Source: CAZOJJ01 sp964580105 (GTDB lineage: Bacteria > Bacteroidota > Rhodothermia > Rhodothermales > Rubricoccaceae). Taken from it: a stretch of 25,138 nt of DNA. Below, piece after piece: positions 6,889-13,761 of this stretch; the first letter of the stretch is position 1, and every line of letters starts with the position of its first letter. The stretch covers positions 1 to 25,138 of the forward strand of contig CAZOJJ010000043.1 of assembly GCA_964580105.1 (NCBI GenBank), in the 5' to 3' direction. The notes below the pieces were generated by a model. That model worked only from the letters and a program-made list of their open reading frames with translations. It was not told where the DNA came from and did no database searches. The position numbers and the translations under genes are program-made.

Positions 6889-7947
6889 ATGCCCCCCCTC
6901 CCCCGACGCGGCCGAGGCGCGGCCGTCAACCCGCCCAACCGCTACGAGCGGTTCCACCTCGAACCCGACCCCGCCGCCCTCGACGACGACGAGCGCCGGC
7001 ACGTCCCCACGCAGCTCTTCCGCGACACCTCGCGGACGATCCTCGCGCGCAACGGCAGCCCGGACATCCCGTTCACCTGGGGGCTGAATCCGTACCGGGG
7101 ATGCGAGCACGGGTGCGTCTATTGCTACGCCCGCCCGAGCCACGAGCACCTCGGCTTCTCGGCGGGGCTGGACTTCGAGTCCCGCATCGTCGTCAAACCG
7201 GACGCACCGCGCCTGCTGGCGGAGACGTTCCGGAAGCCGTCGTGGGAGCCCGCCGTCGTCTCGATGTCGGGCAACACGGACGCCTACCAGCCCGTCGAGC
7301 GGCGGCTGACGATCACGCGCGGCTGCCTGGAGGTCTTCGCGCGGCACCGCAACCCCGTCGCCATCGTGACCAAGAACGCGCTCGTGCTGCGCGACCGGGA
7401 CCTCCTCCAGGAGCTGGCCGCCCACGACGCCGTCCACGTCTACGTCTCGCTCACCTCGCTCCGCGACGACCTCGCGGGCGCGATGGAGCCCCGCGCCTCG
7501 CGCCCGGCCGCGCGGCTGAAGGCCGTCGCCGGGCTGGCCGAGGCGGGCGTGCCCGTGGGCGTCTTCCTCGCCCCGCTCGTGCCGGGGCTGACCGACGAAG
7601 AGGTGCCCGCGCTCCTCCAGGCCGCGGCCGACCACGGCGCCCGGACGGCCCACTACCAGCTCCTCCGCCTGCCCGGGCCCGTCGAAGGCCTCTTCGAGGA
7701 GTGGCTGCGCCGCACGTATCCGGACCGCGCCGAGGCGGTGCTGAACCGGCTCCGCGCCCTGCGCGGCGGGCCGCTCAACGACGCCCGCTTCGGCCACCGG
7801 ATGCGCGGCTCCGGCCCCTGGGCCGCCGTCCTCGACCGGCTGTTCAAGACGAACCGCGCACGCCTGGGGCTGGACGGGTCGCTCCCGCCGCTCAGCACGG
7901 CGCACTTCCGAAGGCTCGCGGGCGGCCAGATCGGGCTGTTCGACTGA
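6889..7947 (+). CDS. PA0069/Rv2578c-family radical SAM protein (SplB-like)
   Basis: 352 residues. The cluster-binding motif is CEHGCVYCYARP, with Cys72, Cys76 and Cys79 (CxxxCxxC) binding the 4Fe-4S cluster that cleaves S-adenosylmethionine. The N-terminal RGRGAAVNPPNRYE, the NPYRGCEHGC context and SGNTDAYQPVERR identify the PA0069/Rv2578c group, related to spore photoproduct lyase (COG1533) but without an assigned reaction. The ATG at 6889 is supported because the family's RGRGA-NP motif begins at residue 8. It is divergent from the Rad52-family gene, sharing a 157-base upstream region, and convergent with the next gene 13 bases away. A role in DNA damage is suggested only by the SplB relationship and the neighbour. 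Confidence 0.92.
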   Translation: MPPLPRRGRGAAVNPPNRYERFHLEPDPAALDDDERRHVPTQLFRDTSRTILARNGSPDIPFTWGLNPYRGCEHGCVYCYARPSHEHLGFSAGLDFESRIVVKPDAPRLLAETFRKPSWEPAVVSMSGNTDAYQPVERRLTITRGCLEVFARHRNPVAIVTKNALVLRDRDLLQELAAHDAVHVYVSLTSLRDDLAGAMEPRASRPAARLKAVAGLAEAGVPVGVFLAPLVPGLTDEEVPALLQAAADHGARTAHYQLLRLPGPVEGLFEEWLRRTYPDRAEAVLNRLRALRGGPLNDARFGHRMRGSGPWAAVLDRLFKTNRARLGLDGSLPPLSTAHFRRLAGGQIGLFD

Positions 7948-7960
7948 GCGACCGGGTGCG

Positions 7961-8308
7961 CTACGAGCGCCGCCGGGCCTCCGCCGGCTCCGCGACGAGC
8001 TCCGCCTCTTCGATCTCGGCGACGGGCGTGCCGGGGCCCAGCCGCCGCTGCGCCCAGCCCTTGAGCGCACCCTGCGTAGCACGCAGAAGCCGGCCGCCGT
8101 GCTCGGCGAGGGCCTCCCGATTCTCGTACGCCAGCGTGGCCAGCGCCACCAGCAGCCCGAGGCGCGCCGCCCGGTCCGGCTTCGACTCCCGGATCACGGT
8201 GTGGTGGTGGTGCTCCTCCCGGTGATAACCGAGGGTGAAACGCGGTTCGGCCCTCAGGAGGGACCGGTCTCCGTGGTGGACGTCGTGGCCGTCCCGTCGG
8301 AAAAGCAT
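7961..8308 (-). CDS. Small hypothetical protein with a hydrophobic middle segment
   Basis: About 115 residues from the ATG at 8308. The N-terminal third is His/Arg/Glu-rich, including the runs HDVHHGD and REEHHHHTVIRE. A hydrophobic helix follows (about 50-65, ARLGLLVALATLAYE), then a polar C-terminus ending in Glu/Ala/Arg-rich sequence. I do not recognise a family. The His clusters could bind metal but this is speculation. It follows the sigma factor gene on the same strand after 93 bases containing a 12-bp repeat array, and converges on the radical SAM gene. A longer frame to 8350 would run into the repeats and is disfavoured. Coding status rests on composition and the tight packing. Confidence 0.55.
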   Translation of the reverse strand: MLFRRDGHDVHHGDRSLLRAEPRFTLGYHREEHHHHTVIRESKPDRAARLGLLVALATLAYENREALAEHGGRLLRATQGALKGWAQRRLGPGTPVAEIEEAELVAEPAEARRRS

Positions 8309-8328
8309 GGCGGCGAGGAGCAAAGGAG

Positions 8329-8364
8329 CGGAGGACACACCGGAGGACACACCGGAGGACGCCC
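8329..8364. repeat. 12-bp tandem repeat, three copies
   Basis: CGGAGGACACAC at 8329-8340 and 8341-8352 is followed by CGGAGGACGCCC at 8353-8364, which differs at two positions. It lies in the gap between the sigma factor stop and the hypothetical gene start. Confidence 0.9.
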
Positions 8365-8401
8365 CGGCCCGGCCCTGAACGCAGAAGCCACGGTGAGGCT
8401 C

Positions 8402-9241
8402 CTACCCCACATGCATCTGCAGTTCCTCGCGGCGGTGCTTCTGGCGGAGCTTGCGGAGCGCCTTCTCCTTGATCTGGCGGACCCGCTCGCGCGTGAGGTT
8501 GAACCGCTGGCCGATCTCCTCCAGCGTCAGCGGGTGCTCCCGCCCGATGCCGAAGTAGAGCCGCGTGATCTCGGCCTCGCGCGGGTGCAGCGTGCTCAGT
8601 GCCCGCTCGATGTCAATCTTGAGGCTCTCGTCGAGGAGGTACTCGTCGGGCGGAATGTCGGCCTCGTCGGGGAGCACGTCGAGGAGGGAGTTGTCGTCCT
8701 CGTCGTTGAAGGGGGCGTCCATCGAGAGGTGGCGGCCCGTGTGCTGGAGCGCCTCGCGGACCTTGTCCGGGCTGATGTCCAGCTCCGCCGCCAGTTCGTC
8801 GATGTTGGGCGGGCGCTCGAGGTCCTGCTGCAGCTTCGCGCTCATCTTGCGGATCTTCGAGATGGTCCCGATCCGGTTGAGCGGGAGGCGCACGACGCGG
8901 CTCTGCTCGGCGAGCGCCTGGAGGATGGCCTGCCGGATCCACCAGACGGCGTAGGAGATGAACTTGAAGCCGCGCGTCTCGTCGAACCGCTGCGCCGCCT
9001 TGATGAGGCCGTAGTTCCCCTCGTTGATGAGGTCGGCGAGCGTGAGCCCCTGGCCCTGGTACTTCTTCGCGACGGACACGACGAAGCGGAGGTTGGCCCG
9101 GACCAGCTTGTGGAGCGCCGTCGGGTCGCCCTGCTTGATCCGGCGCGCGAGCTCGACCTCCTCCTCCGGCTTGAGCAGCGGGATCTGCCCGATCTCCTGG
9201 AGGTACTGGTCCAGCATCCGTTGCTGTCGGGGGACGTACAT
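8402..9241 (-). CDS. Sigma-70 family RNA polymerase sigma factor, Bacteroidota primary type
   Basis: 279 residues from the ATG at 9241. Region 1.2 starts almost at once (LDQYLQEIGQIPLL, 10-23) and there is no region 1.1, as is normal for the short primary sigma factors of Bacteroidota. Region 2 (about 40-112) carries NLRFVVSVAKKY, DLINEGNYGLIKAAQRFD and the promoter-melting and -10 recognition segment FISYAVWWIRQAILQAL. Region 3 is about 120-195. Region 4 (about 210-270) has the helix-turn-helix LTLEEIGQRFNLTRERVRQIKEKALRKLR, naming the -35-type contact surface. The frame continues upstream to 9388 through the perfect palindrome and is rejected there. It could be the housekeeping factor or a close paralogue; without the genome I cannot tell. 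Regulation may involve the 14-bp inverted repeat 47-80 bases upstream of the ATG. Confidence 0.95.
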   Translation of the reverse strand: MYVPRQQRMLDQYLQEIGQIPLLKPEEEVELARRIKQGDPTALHKLVRANLRFVVSVAKKYQGQGLTLADLINEGNYGLIKAAQRFDETRGFKFISYAVWWIRQAILQALAEQSRVVRLPLNRIGTISKIRKMSAKLQQDLERPPNIDELAAELDISPDKVREALQHTGRHLSMDAPFNDEDDNSLLDVLPDEADIPPDEYLLDESLKIDIERALSTLHPREAEITRLYFGIGREHPLTLEEIGQRFNLTRERVRQIKEKALRKLRQKHRREELQMHVG

Positions 9242-9287
9242 CGGGAGCGGCGCGGGAAGCGGAAGCGAGTGGGCGGGGTCTCGAATC

Positions 9288-9321
9288 GGCCGAACCGGCT
9301 CAAATTCGAGCCGGTTCGGCC
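9288..9321. promoter_or_regulatory. Perfect 14-bp inverted repeat in the leader of the sigma factor gene
   Basis: GGCCGAACCGGCTC (9288-9301) and GAGCCGGTTCGGCC (9308-9321) are exact reverse complements around the 6-base loop AAATTC. It lies 47-80 bases upstream of the sigma start and 178 bases before folP on the other strand. No T tract follows on either strand. If transcription starts just after the TATCTTCG box (9341-9334), the stem would be at the extreme 5' end of the sigma mRNA. An operator for a dimeric regulator is the main alternative. Confidence 0.85.
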
Positions 9322-9333
9322 CTCGGGTTCGAC

Positions 9334-9341
9334 CGAAGATA
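9334..9341 (-). promoter_or_regulatory. Possible -7 box of the sigma factor gene
   Basis: TATCTTCG on the minus strand fits TAnnTTTG at all but one defined position. No TTG stands at the expected distance upstream, so only half of the promoter is supported. It is 92 bases upstream of the ATG. Confidence 0.3.
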
Positions 9342-9472
9342 TCGGCAGAACCCCCGGCGCGCCCGCCTCCTCTACACGGAACGTTCATCTTTTTTGCCGG
9401 GGGTCTACCCGGGAGCGCCCCCCGGATGTTCCGGGCACGCGCGGGGGACCCGTTCCTTGGGGGGCCGCGTCG

Positions 9473-9480
9473 TAGATTCG
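9473..9480 (+). promoter_or_regulatory. Possible -7 box of folP
   Basis: TAGATTCG, 18 bases before the ATG at 9499, fits TAnnTTTG with one change and is almost the same word as the TAGATTGC box at 18730-18737. A TTC (not TTG) lies 17 bases upstream. This would leave a very short leader. Confidence 0.3.
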
Positions 9481-9498
9481 GGCACCCGCTTTTGCCCG

Positions 9499-10500
9499 AT
9501 GCCCGCGCCCCTCCTCCCCCCTTCGCCTCCGCCCGCCTCGGCCGTCGATCCGTGGCGGCTCGACTGCCGGGGCCGCGTCCTGGACTGCCGCCCCGGGCGT
9601 GCCGCCCACGTCATGGGCATCCTCAACGTCACGCCCGACTCGTTTTCCGACGGCGGGCGCTACGCCTCGCGCGACGCCGCGCTCCGCCGGGCCGAGCAGA
9701 TGGTCGAGGAGGGCGCGGCCATCCTCGACGTCGGCGGAGAGTCCACGCGGCCGGCCGGCCGGGCCTACGGCGAGGGCGCGGCGGTCGTCTCGCCGGACGA
9801 GGAGATGCGCCGGGTGCTCCCGGTCATCGAGGCCATCGCACAGCACTTTCCGCACGTGCTCATCTCCATCGACACGTACAAGGGCGAGGTAGCGCGGGCG
9901 GCGCTCAGAGCAGGCGCCCACCTCGTCAACGACGTGGGCGGCGTGCGCCACGGCGTCGGCACGGCGCGGGCGGCGGCGGACTTCGGCGCGCCGCTCGTCG
10001 TCATGCACGCGCTCGGCCGGCCGGGCGCCATGCCCCACGAGCACCGCTGCGACGACCAGGTCGAAGACGTGGTCGAAGACGTGGTCGAAGACGTGGTCGA
10101 AGACGTGGTCGAAGACGTGGCTGAGTCACTGGCGCGGTCGGTCGAGACGGCCACCGAGGCGGGCGTGCGGCACGTCGTCGTGGATCCCGGGTTCGGGTTC
10201 GGGAAGACGCCGGAGGAGAACCTGCGGCTCGTCGCGCGGACGGACCGGTTCGTCGGCCTCGGGCGCCCCGTGCTCGTGGGCGTCTCGCGGAAGAGCACCG
10301 TCGGCGTCGTTCTCGGCTCGGCGGAGCGCCCGGCGCCGGTGATGGAGCGGGCGTACGGCTCGCTCGGGCTGGCGGCGCTGGCCGTGCTGCGCGGCGCCTC
10401 CCTCGTGCGCACGCACGACGTGCGGCCGACGGTGGAGCTGTTGCGGGCGATCCGGGCGGCCGAGGACGCGGAGCGCGCCTTCCGGGAGGCCGCCGCGTGA
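9499..10500 (+). CDS. folP: Dihydropteroate synthase with a (VEDV)5 helix expansion
   Basis: 333 residues, about 50 more than usual. It condenses 6-hydroxymethyl-dihydropterin pyrophosphate with p-aminobenzoate in folate synthesis and is the sulfonamide target. All motifs are present: MGILNVTPDSFSDGG (39-53), DVGGESTRPA (about 77-86), SIDTYKGEVA, NDVGG, VMHALGRPGAMP, DPGFGFGKTPEENL (about 228) and VGVSRKSTVG. The extra length comes from an N-terminal extension of about 30 residues, a C-terminal Arg/Glu/Ala tail, and residues 188-207, where VEDV is repeated five times. The repeat sits just after the MPHEHRCDD segment, in the surface helix that normally reads like YDDVVxEV. Its codons are identical in every copy. 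Catalytic residues are untouched, so activity is expected. The stop TGA overlaps a possible GTG start of cdaA. An upstream frame extension to 9394 is rejected as low-complexity Gly/Arg/Pro. Confidence 0.96.
   Translation: MPAPLLPPSPPPASAVDPWRLDCRGRVLDCRPGRAAHVMGILNVTPDSFSDGGRYASRDAALRRAEQMVEEGAAILDVGGESTRPAGRAYGEGAAVVSPDEEMRRVLPVIEAIAQHFPHVLISIDTYKGEVARAALRAGAHLVNDVGGVRHGVGTARAAADFGAPLVVMHALGRPGAMPHEHRCDDQVEDVVEDVVEDVVEDVVEDVAESLARSVETATEAGVRHVVVDPGFGFGKTPEENLRLVARTDRFVGLGRPVLVGVSRKSTVGVVLGSAERPAPVMERAYGSLGLAALAVLRGASLVRTHDVRPTVELLRAIRAAEDAERAFREAAA
10060..10119. repeat. 12-bp tandem repeat, five perfect copies, inside folP
   Basis: GTCGAAGACGTG repeats exactly at 10060, 10072, 10084, 10096 and 10108. 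It encodes VEDV five times. Copies are identical at silent positions too, including the GAA codon that is less usual in this GC-rich sequence, which points to recent expansion by slippage rather than selection on protein sequence. Confidence 0.98.
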
Positions 10501-10514
10501 GCCCGCCCCTCGCC

Positions 10515-11309
10515 ATGACCCCGCTCCTCGCCATCGACATCGGGTTCGTGCCCTTCGGGTGGAAGGACGCGCTCGACGTGGCCATCGTGGCGTTCCTCGT
10601 CTATCAGGTCTACAAGCTGATCCGGGGCACGCTCGCCGTCCAGCTCGCCTTCGTGCTGCTGGCGATCTACGGGCTCGACGTGCTCGTCCGCTTCGCCGGG
10701 CTCACCACGCTGCGCGTGCTCTTCGGCGCCGTCAGCGAGGTGTTCGTCATCGCCGTGATCATCCTGTTCGCGCCCGAGATCCGGCGGCTGCTGTTCATGC
10801 TCGGCAACAACCCCATCGTGCGGCGGTTCGTGGCCCAGCCGCCGCGCGCGCGCATCACCGCCGAGGTGATCGGGGCCATCGCGGAAATGAGCGAGAACCG
10901 GATCGGCAGCCTGATTGCCTTCGCGCGGAGCACCGGCCTCCGCAACTACATCGAGAGCGGAACGCGCATCCACGCCGACGTCGAGCGTGACCTGCTCACG
11001 AGCATCTTCTTTCCCAACTCGCCGCTCCACGACGGCGGCGTCATCATCCAGGGCCAGAAGATCGAGGCGGCCCGCTGCATCTTCCCCGTCTCCGAGGCGC
11101 GCCGCCTCGACCCTCACCTCGGCCTCCGCCACCGCGCCGCCATCGGGCTGACCGAGCGGACCGACGCCTTCGTCATCGTCACCAGCGAGGAGACCGGCGC
11201 CATCTCCATCGCCGAGAACGGCCGGCTCGACTATGGCCTCTCCATCGGCGAGGTGGAGACCCGCCTGAACGCCGCCTTCGCCCCGGACGCCGGCCGCAGC
11301 GACGAGTAG
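10515..11309 (+). CDS. cdaA: Membrane-anchored diadenylate cyclase (CdaA)
   Basis: About 264 residues. It makes cyclic di-AMP from two ATP at the membrane. Three hydrophobic helices (about 20-38, 42-62 and 70-86) precede a DisA_N domain (about 110-245). The nucleotide motifs are LHDGG (171-175), where the canonical third residue Ala is Gly, and RHR (205-207) within LGLRHRAAIGLTE, followed by SEETG (224-228). The ATG at 10515 gives MTPLLAIDIGFVPFGWKDALD, matching the usual start of the Bacteroidota family. A GTG at 10497 overlaps the folP stop by 4 bases (GTGA) and is an alternative. The folP-cdaA pairing is widespread in Bacteroidota. No CdaR-like regulator or c-di-AMP phosphodiesterase gene follows; pcm comes next after 83 bases. 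Confidence 0.95.
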   Translation: MTPLLAIDIGFVPFGWKDALDVAIVAFLVYQVYKLIRGTLAVQLAFVLLAIYGLDVLVRFAGLTTLRVLFGAVSEVFVIAVIILFAPEIRRLLFMLGNNPIVRRFVAQPPRARITAEVIGAIAEMSENRIGSLIAFARSTGLRNYIESGTRIHADVERDLLTSIFFPNSPLHDGGVIIQGQKIEAARCIFPVSEARRLDPHLGLRHRAAIGLTERTDAFVIVTSEETGAISIAENGRLDYGLSIGEVETRLNAAFAPDAGRSDE

Positions 11310-11392
11310 TTTTAGGCGCCGAGGAACGGAAGAGCGCAGGTGAGGCCGCGATCCTCCTCATCTTCCTTGCCTCCCCACCTTCCCCCGCCCCC

Positions 11393-12040
11393 ATGCGTTC
11401 CTACGCCCGCCAACGCGCCGAGCTCGTCGAGACCCTCCGCGAGAAGGGGATCCGGGACGAGCGCGTGCTCGCGGCCATCGGGCGCGTCCGCCGCGAGTGC
11501 TTCACCGAGCCGGCGATGCGGACGCAGGCCTACGACGACGTGGCGCTGCCCATCGGGCAGGGGCAAACCATCTCGCAGCCGTTCACCGTCGCCTACCAGA
11601 CGGTCCTTCTCCAGCCCCGCGAGGGCGAGAAGATCCTGGAGATCGGGACCGGCAGCGGCTACCAGGCGGCCGTCCTCGCCGAACTGGGCGCCCGCGTCTA
11701 CTCGGTCGAGCGGCAGGAGGACCTGTTCCACCGCACGAACCGCGTGCTCAAGGAGCAGGGCTACGACGTCCGCACCCGCCTCGGCGACGGCACCGAGGGC
11801 TGGTCCGCCATCGCCCCCTTCGACGGCATCATCGTGACGGCGGGCGGCGTGGCGGTGCCCGAGGCGCTCCGCGAGCAACTGCGCCTCCCCAAGCCCGGCA
11901 AGCCCGACGCCCGCCTCGTGATTCCCGTCGGCGACCGGAAGGTGCAGCGGATGCTCCGCATCACGCGCACCGGGCCGGACGACTACCGCGAGGAGGCCTT
12001 CGCCGAGTTCCGCTTCGTCCCCCTCGTCAGCGACCGCTGA
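11393..12040 (+). CDS. pcm: Protein-L-isoaspartate O-methyltransferase
   Basis: 215 residues, the standard length. The enzyme uses S-adenosylmethionine to methylate isoaspartyl residues in aged proteins so that they can revert to aspartate. Visible motifs are LPIGQGQTISQPFTVAYQT (about 50-68), motif I LEIGTGSGYQAAVLAELGA (82-100), the acidic end of the next strand in VYSVERQEDL, GDGTEGW and APFDGIIVTAG. The C-terminal VIPVGDRKVQRMLRITR also fits. The ATG at 11393 is the natural start and follows a pyrimidine-rich stretch rather than a Shine-Dalgarno site. It is 83 bases after cdaA and 86 before the DUF368 gene, all on the plus strand. Confidence 0.97.
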   Translation: MRSYARQRAELVETLREKGIRDERVLAAIGRVRRECFTEPAMRTQAYDDVALPIGQGQTISQPFTVAYQTVLLQPREGEKILEIGTGSGYQAAVLAELGARVYSVERQEDLFHRTNRVLKEQGYDVRTRLGDGTEGWSAIAPFDGIIVTAGGVAVPEALREQLRLPKPGKPDARLVIPVGDRKVQRMLRITRTGPDDYREEAFAEFRFVPLVSDR

Positions 12041-12126
12041 GACGCCCGAGGGCACACGTGGAGACAGAGGACGGAAGCCAATAGCCCCATCGCCACTTTT
12101 CGCCAGCCTCCCGTCGCCACCTTCCC

Positions 12127-13095
12127 ATGCCCCGACCTCTCCTCCATTTTGCCCAGGGCCTGCTGATGGGCACGGCCGACATCATCCCCGGCGTGAGCGG
12201 CGGCACGATGGCCCTCATCGTCGGTATCTACAAGGCGCTCATCCGGGCCATCGGCGAGGCGACTTCGGTGGTGCTCACGCTGGCGCGCGGGCGGTTCCGC
12301 GAGGCGTGGGCGCTCTTCCGCGCGCTGGAGTGGGGGCTGCTCCTGCCGGTCGTCGGCGGCATCGTGCTCGCCATCGGGCTGGCCTCGCTGTTCGTACCGG
12401 AGCTGCTGGAGCGCTATCCCGTGCAGTGCCGGGCGCTGTTCTTCGGGCTCGTCGCCGCCTCCCTCACGATCCCGTGGCGAGAGCGGCATGCGCACCACGC
12501 GGCCCACTACGCCGTCGCCGCCGTAGGGGCCGTGGCGGCCTTCCTCCTCGTCGGGCTGCCGCGGAGCGGGGACGCGGCGGACCCGTCGCTCCTGCGGGTG
12601 GGGACCACGGCGGCCGTCGCCATCAACGCGATGATTCTGCCGGGCGTGAGCGGCGCGTTCCTGCTGGAGGTGCTCGGTCTCTACCGGCCCTCGCTGGAGG
12701 CGCTGCGCGACCTCGACGTGGCGTACGTCGCCACGTTCGTGCTCGGCGCCGCGGCCGGGCTGGGGCTCGCCTCGAAGGGGCTCTCGTGGCTTCTCGACCG
12801 CCACCACGACGTCACGATGGCCGCCCTCGTGGGGCTCCTCGCCGGCTCGCTCCGCGCGCTGTGGCCGTGGGTCGGCCGCGTCGAGCACGCCCACTCGGAC
12901 GGGTCGGTCTCCCTCGTGCCGGACCCGTCGGTCCTCCTCGGGCCGGGGCCGGAGTGGCCGCTCGCGCTCGGCCTCGCCGCCTTCGGCTTCGCCTTCGTCA
13001 CGTTCCTCGCCTGGCTCGGCCGCCACCGCCTCGCGGAAGCCGACGCGGCCCTCGCCCACGAACACGAGGAGGTGAAGCCCGAAGCCGCACGCTGA
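12127..13095 (+). CDS. DUF368 undecaprenyl-phosphate translocase family protein
   Basis: 322 residues with about eight to nine hydrophobic segments. The family signature GTADIIPGVSGGTMALIVG (15-33) recurs in the second half as INAMILPGVSGAFLLEVLG (about 163-181), the expected internal repeat of DUF368. Members of this family have been shown to recycle undecaprenyl phosphate across the cytoplasmic membrane for cell-wall and surface polysaccharide synthesis; that function is carried over from the family, not shown here. A His/Asp-containing loop (HAHSDGSVS) precedes the last helices and the C-terminus is charged (HEHEEVKPE). It converges on the next gene, with only 6 bases between stop codons. 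Confidence 0.93.
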   Translation: MPRPLLHFAQGLLMGTADIIPGVSGGTMALIVGIYKALIRAIGEATSVVLTLARGRFREAWALFRALEWGLLLPVVGGIVLAIGLASLFVPELLERYPVQCRALFFGLVAASLTIPWRERHAHHAAHYAVAAVGAVAAFLLVGLPRSGDAADPSLLRVGTTAAVAINAMILPGVSGAFLLEVLGLYRPSLEALRDLDVAYVATFVLGAAAGLGLASKGLSWLLDRHHDVTMAALVGLLAGSLRALWPWVGRVEHAHSDGSVSLVPDPSVLLGPGPEWPLALGLAAFGFAFVTFLAWLGRHRLAEADAALAHEHEEVKPEAAR

Positions 13096-13101
13096 GCGCG
13101 G

Positions 13102-13347
13102 TCAGGTGGCGCGCGGATGCGCGGGCTGCGTCAGGCGCAGCCCGGCGACGAAGACGAGGCCGCCGAGGAGCGCCGCCAGCAGCGCGTCGGACGGGCTCGC
13201 GGTGAGCGGATCGGCGATCCAGCCGCCGATGAAGGCGCCGAGCGTGCCGAAGAGGAGGTCGCCGAAGAGGCCGAAGCCCTCGCCCCCGACGAGCGGGGCA
13301 AGCAACCCGACGCCCAGCCCGACGCCGATCCAGAAGAGGGGGTCCAT
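13102..13347 (-). CDS. GlsB/YeaQ/YmgE-like small membrane protein
   Basis: 81 residues from the ATG at 13347, almost wholly hydrophobic, with three predicted helices. The GFGLFGDLLFGTLGAFIGGWIADPL segment (about 28-52) resembles the Gly-rich pattern of the transglycosylase-associated (GlsB/YeaQ) family, small inner-membrane proteins linked to stress in other bacteria. The in-frame ATG at 13371 would add a Pro-rich MPPFPPPL ahead of the first helix and is less likely. It is the last gene of the minus-strand block and converges with the DUF368 gene. Assignment is moderate because the family is short and variable. Confidence 0.72.
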   Translation of the reverse strand: MDPLFWIGVGLGVGLLAPLVGGEGFGLFGDLLFGTLGAFIGGWIADPLTASPSDALLAALLGGLVFVAGLRLTQPAHPRAT

Positions 13348-13446
13348 GAGAGGGGGAGGGAAGGGCGGCACAGAGGGGAACGATCCGGGAATCGCCGGCC
13401 CTTCAACGTTCCTTCACCGAAACCGTGATCCCGAAGCCGCGTGTTT

Positions 13447-13734
13447 TCACAGACGTGGCCCCGCCTCGCCGTCCACCCGGTCAACGACACCGACGATGGT
13501 GGCGTCGGAGGCGGTGAGTTCCTGGGGGGGGCGGAAGGGGATCGCCGCCTCGGCGCTGGTGACGAAGAGGACGCGGTCGCCCGGCCCGGCGTCGCACGTG
13601 TCGAGCGCGACGAGCGGGCGGCCCGTCGGCGTGCCGTCGGCGCGGAGGCGGCGGACGAGCAGCATCCGCTTCCCTTCCAGCGACGGGTCCTTCTGCGTGG
13701 CCCAGAGGCTGCCGATGACGCGGCCGAGGTTCAC
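13447..13734 (-). CDS. EutN/CcmL (BMC-P) pentamer shell protein, divergent copy
   Basis: 95 residues, a complete single EutN/CcmL domain. The opening MNLGRVIGSLWATQKDPSLEGKRMLLVRRL follows the family pattern (strand, WATxKDxxLxGxKxLLV). Later come VALDTCDAGPGDRVLF and the terminal ATIVGVVDRVD strand. BMC-P pentamers cap the vertices of bacterial microcompartment shells. Compared with its neighbour it lacks the usual GAGxGExVLVxxGSSxR segment: it reads DAGPGDRVLFVTSAEAA. This suggests specialisation or relaxed constraint. It begins 27 bases after the other EutN gene, so the pair is very probably co-transcribed. Confidence 0.9.
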   Translation of the reverse strand: MNLGRVIGSLWATQKDPSLEGKRMLLVRRLRADGTPTGRPLVALDTCDAGPGDRVLFVTSAEAAIPFRPPQELTASDATIVGVVDRVDGEAGPRL

Positions 13735-13761
13735 GACGGGATGGGATTGAGCGTGCGTGGT

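Noticed and set aside
4175..8225. Plus-strand frames of about 592 and 899 residues
   Set aside because: Opposite or out of frame with the LamG, Rad52-family and radical SAM genes; low-complexity Arg/Ala/Pro content.
9288..9321. Palindrome as a transcription terminator
   Set aside because: Genes diverge from this region, and no T tract follows on either strand.
9242..9388. Upstream extension of the sigma factor to 328 residues
   Set aside because: It would translate the perfect palindrome and a promoter-like box; family members start near MYVPRQQRMLDQYLQEIG.
10060..10119. CRISPR-like repeats
   Set aside because: Units abut directly with no spacers and the array is inside an intact folP frame; the same applies to the other arrays.
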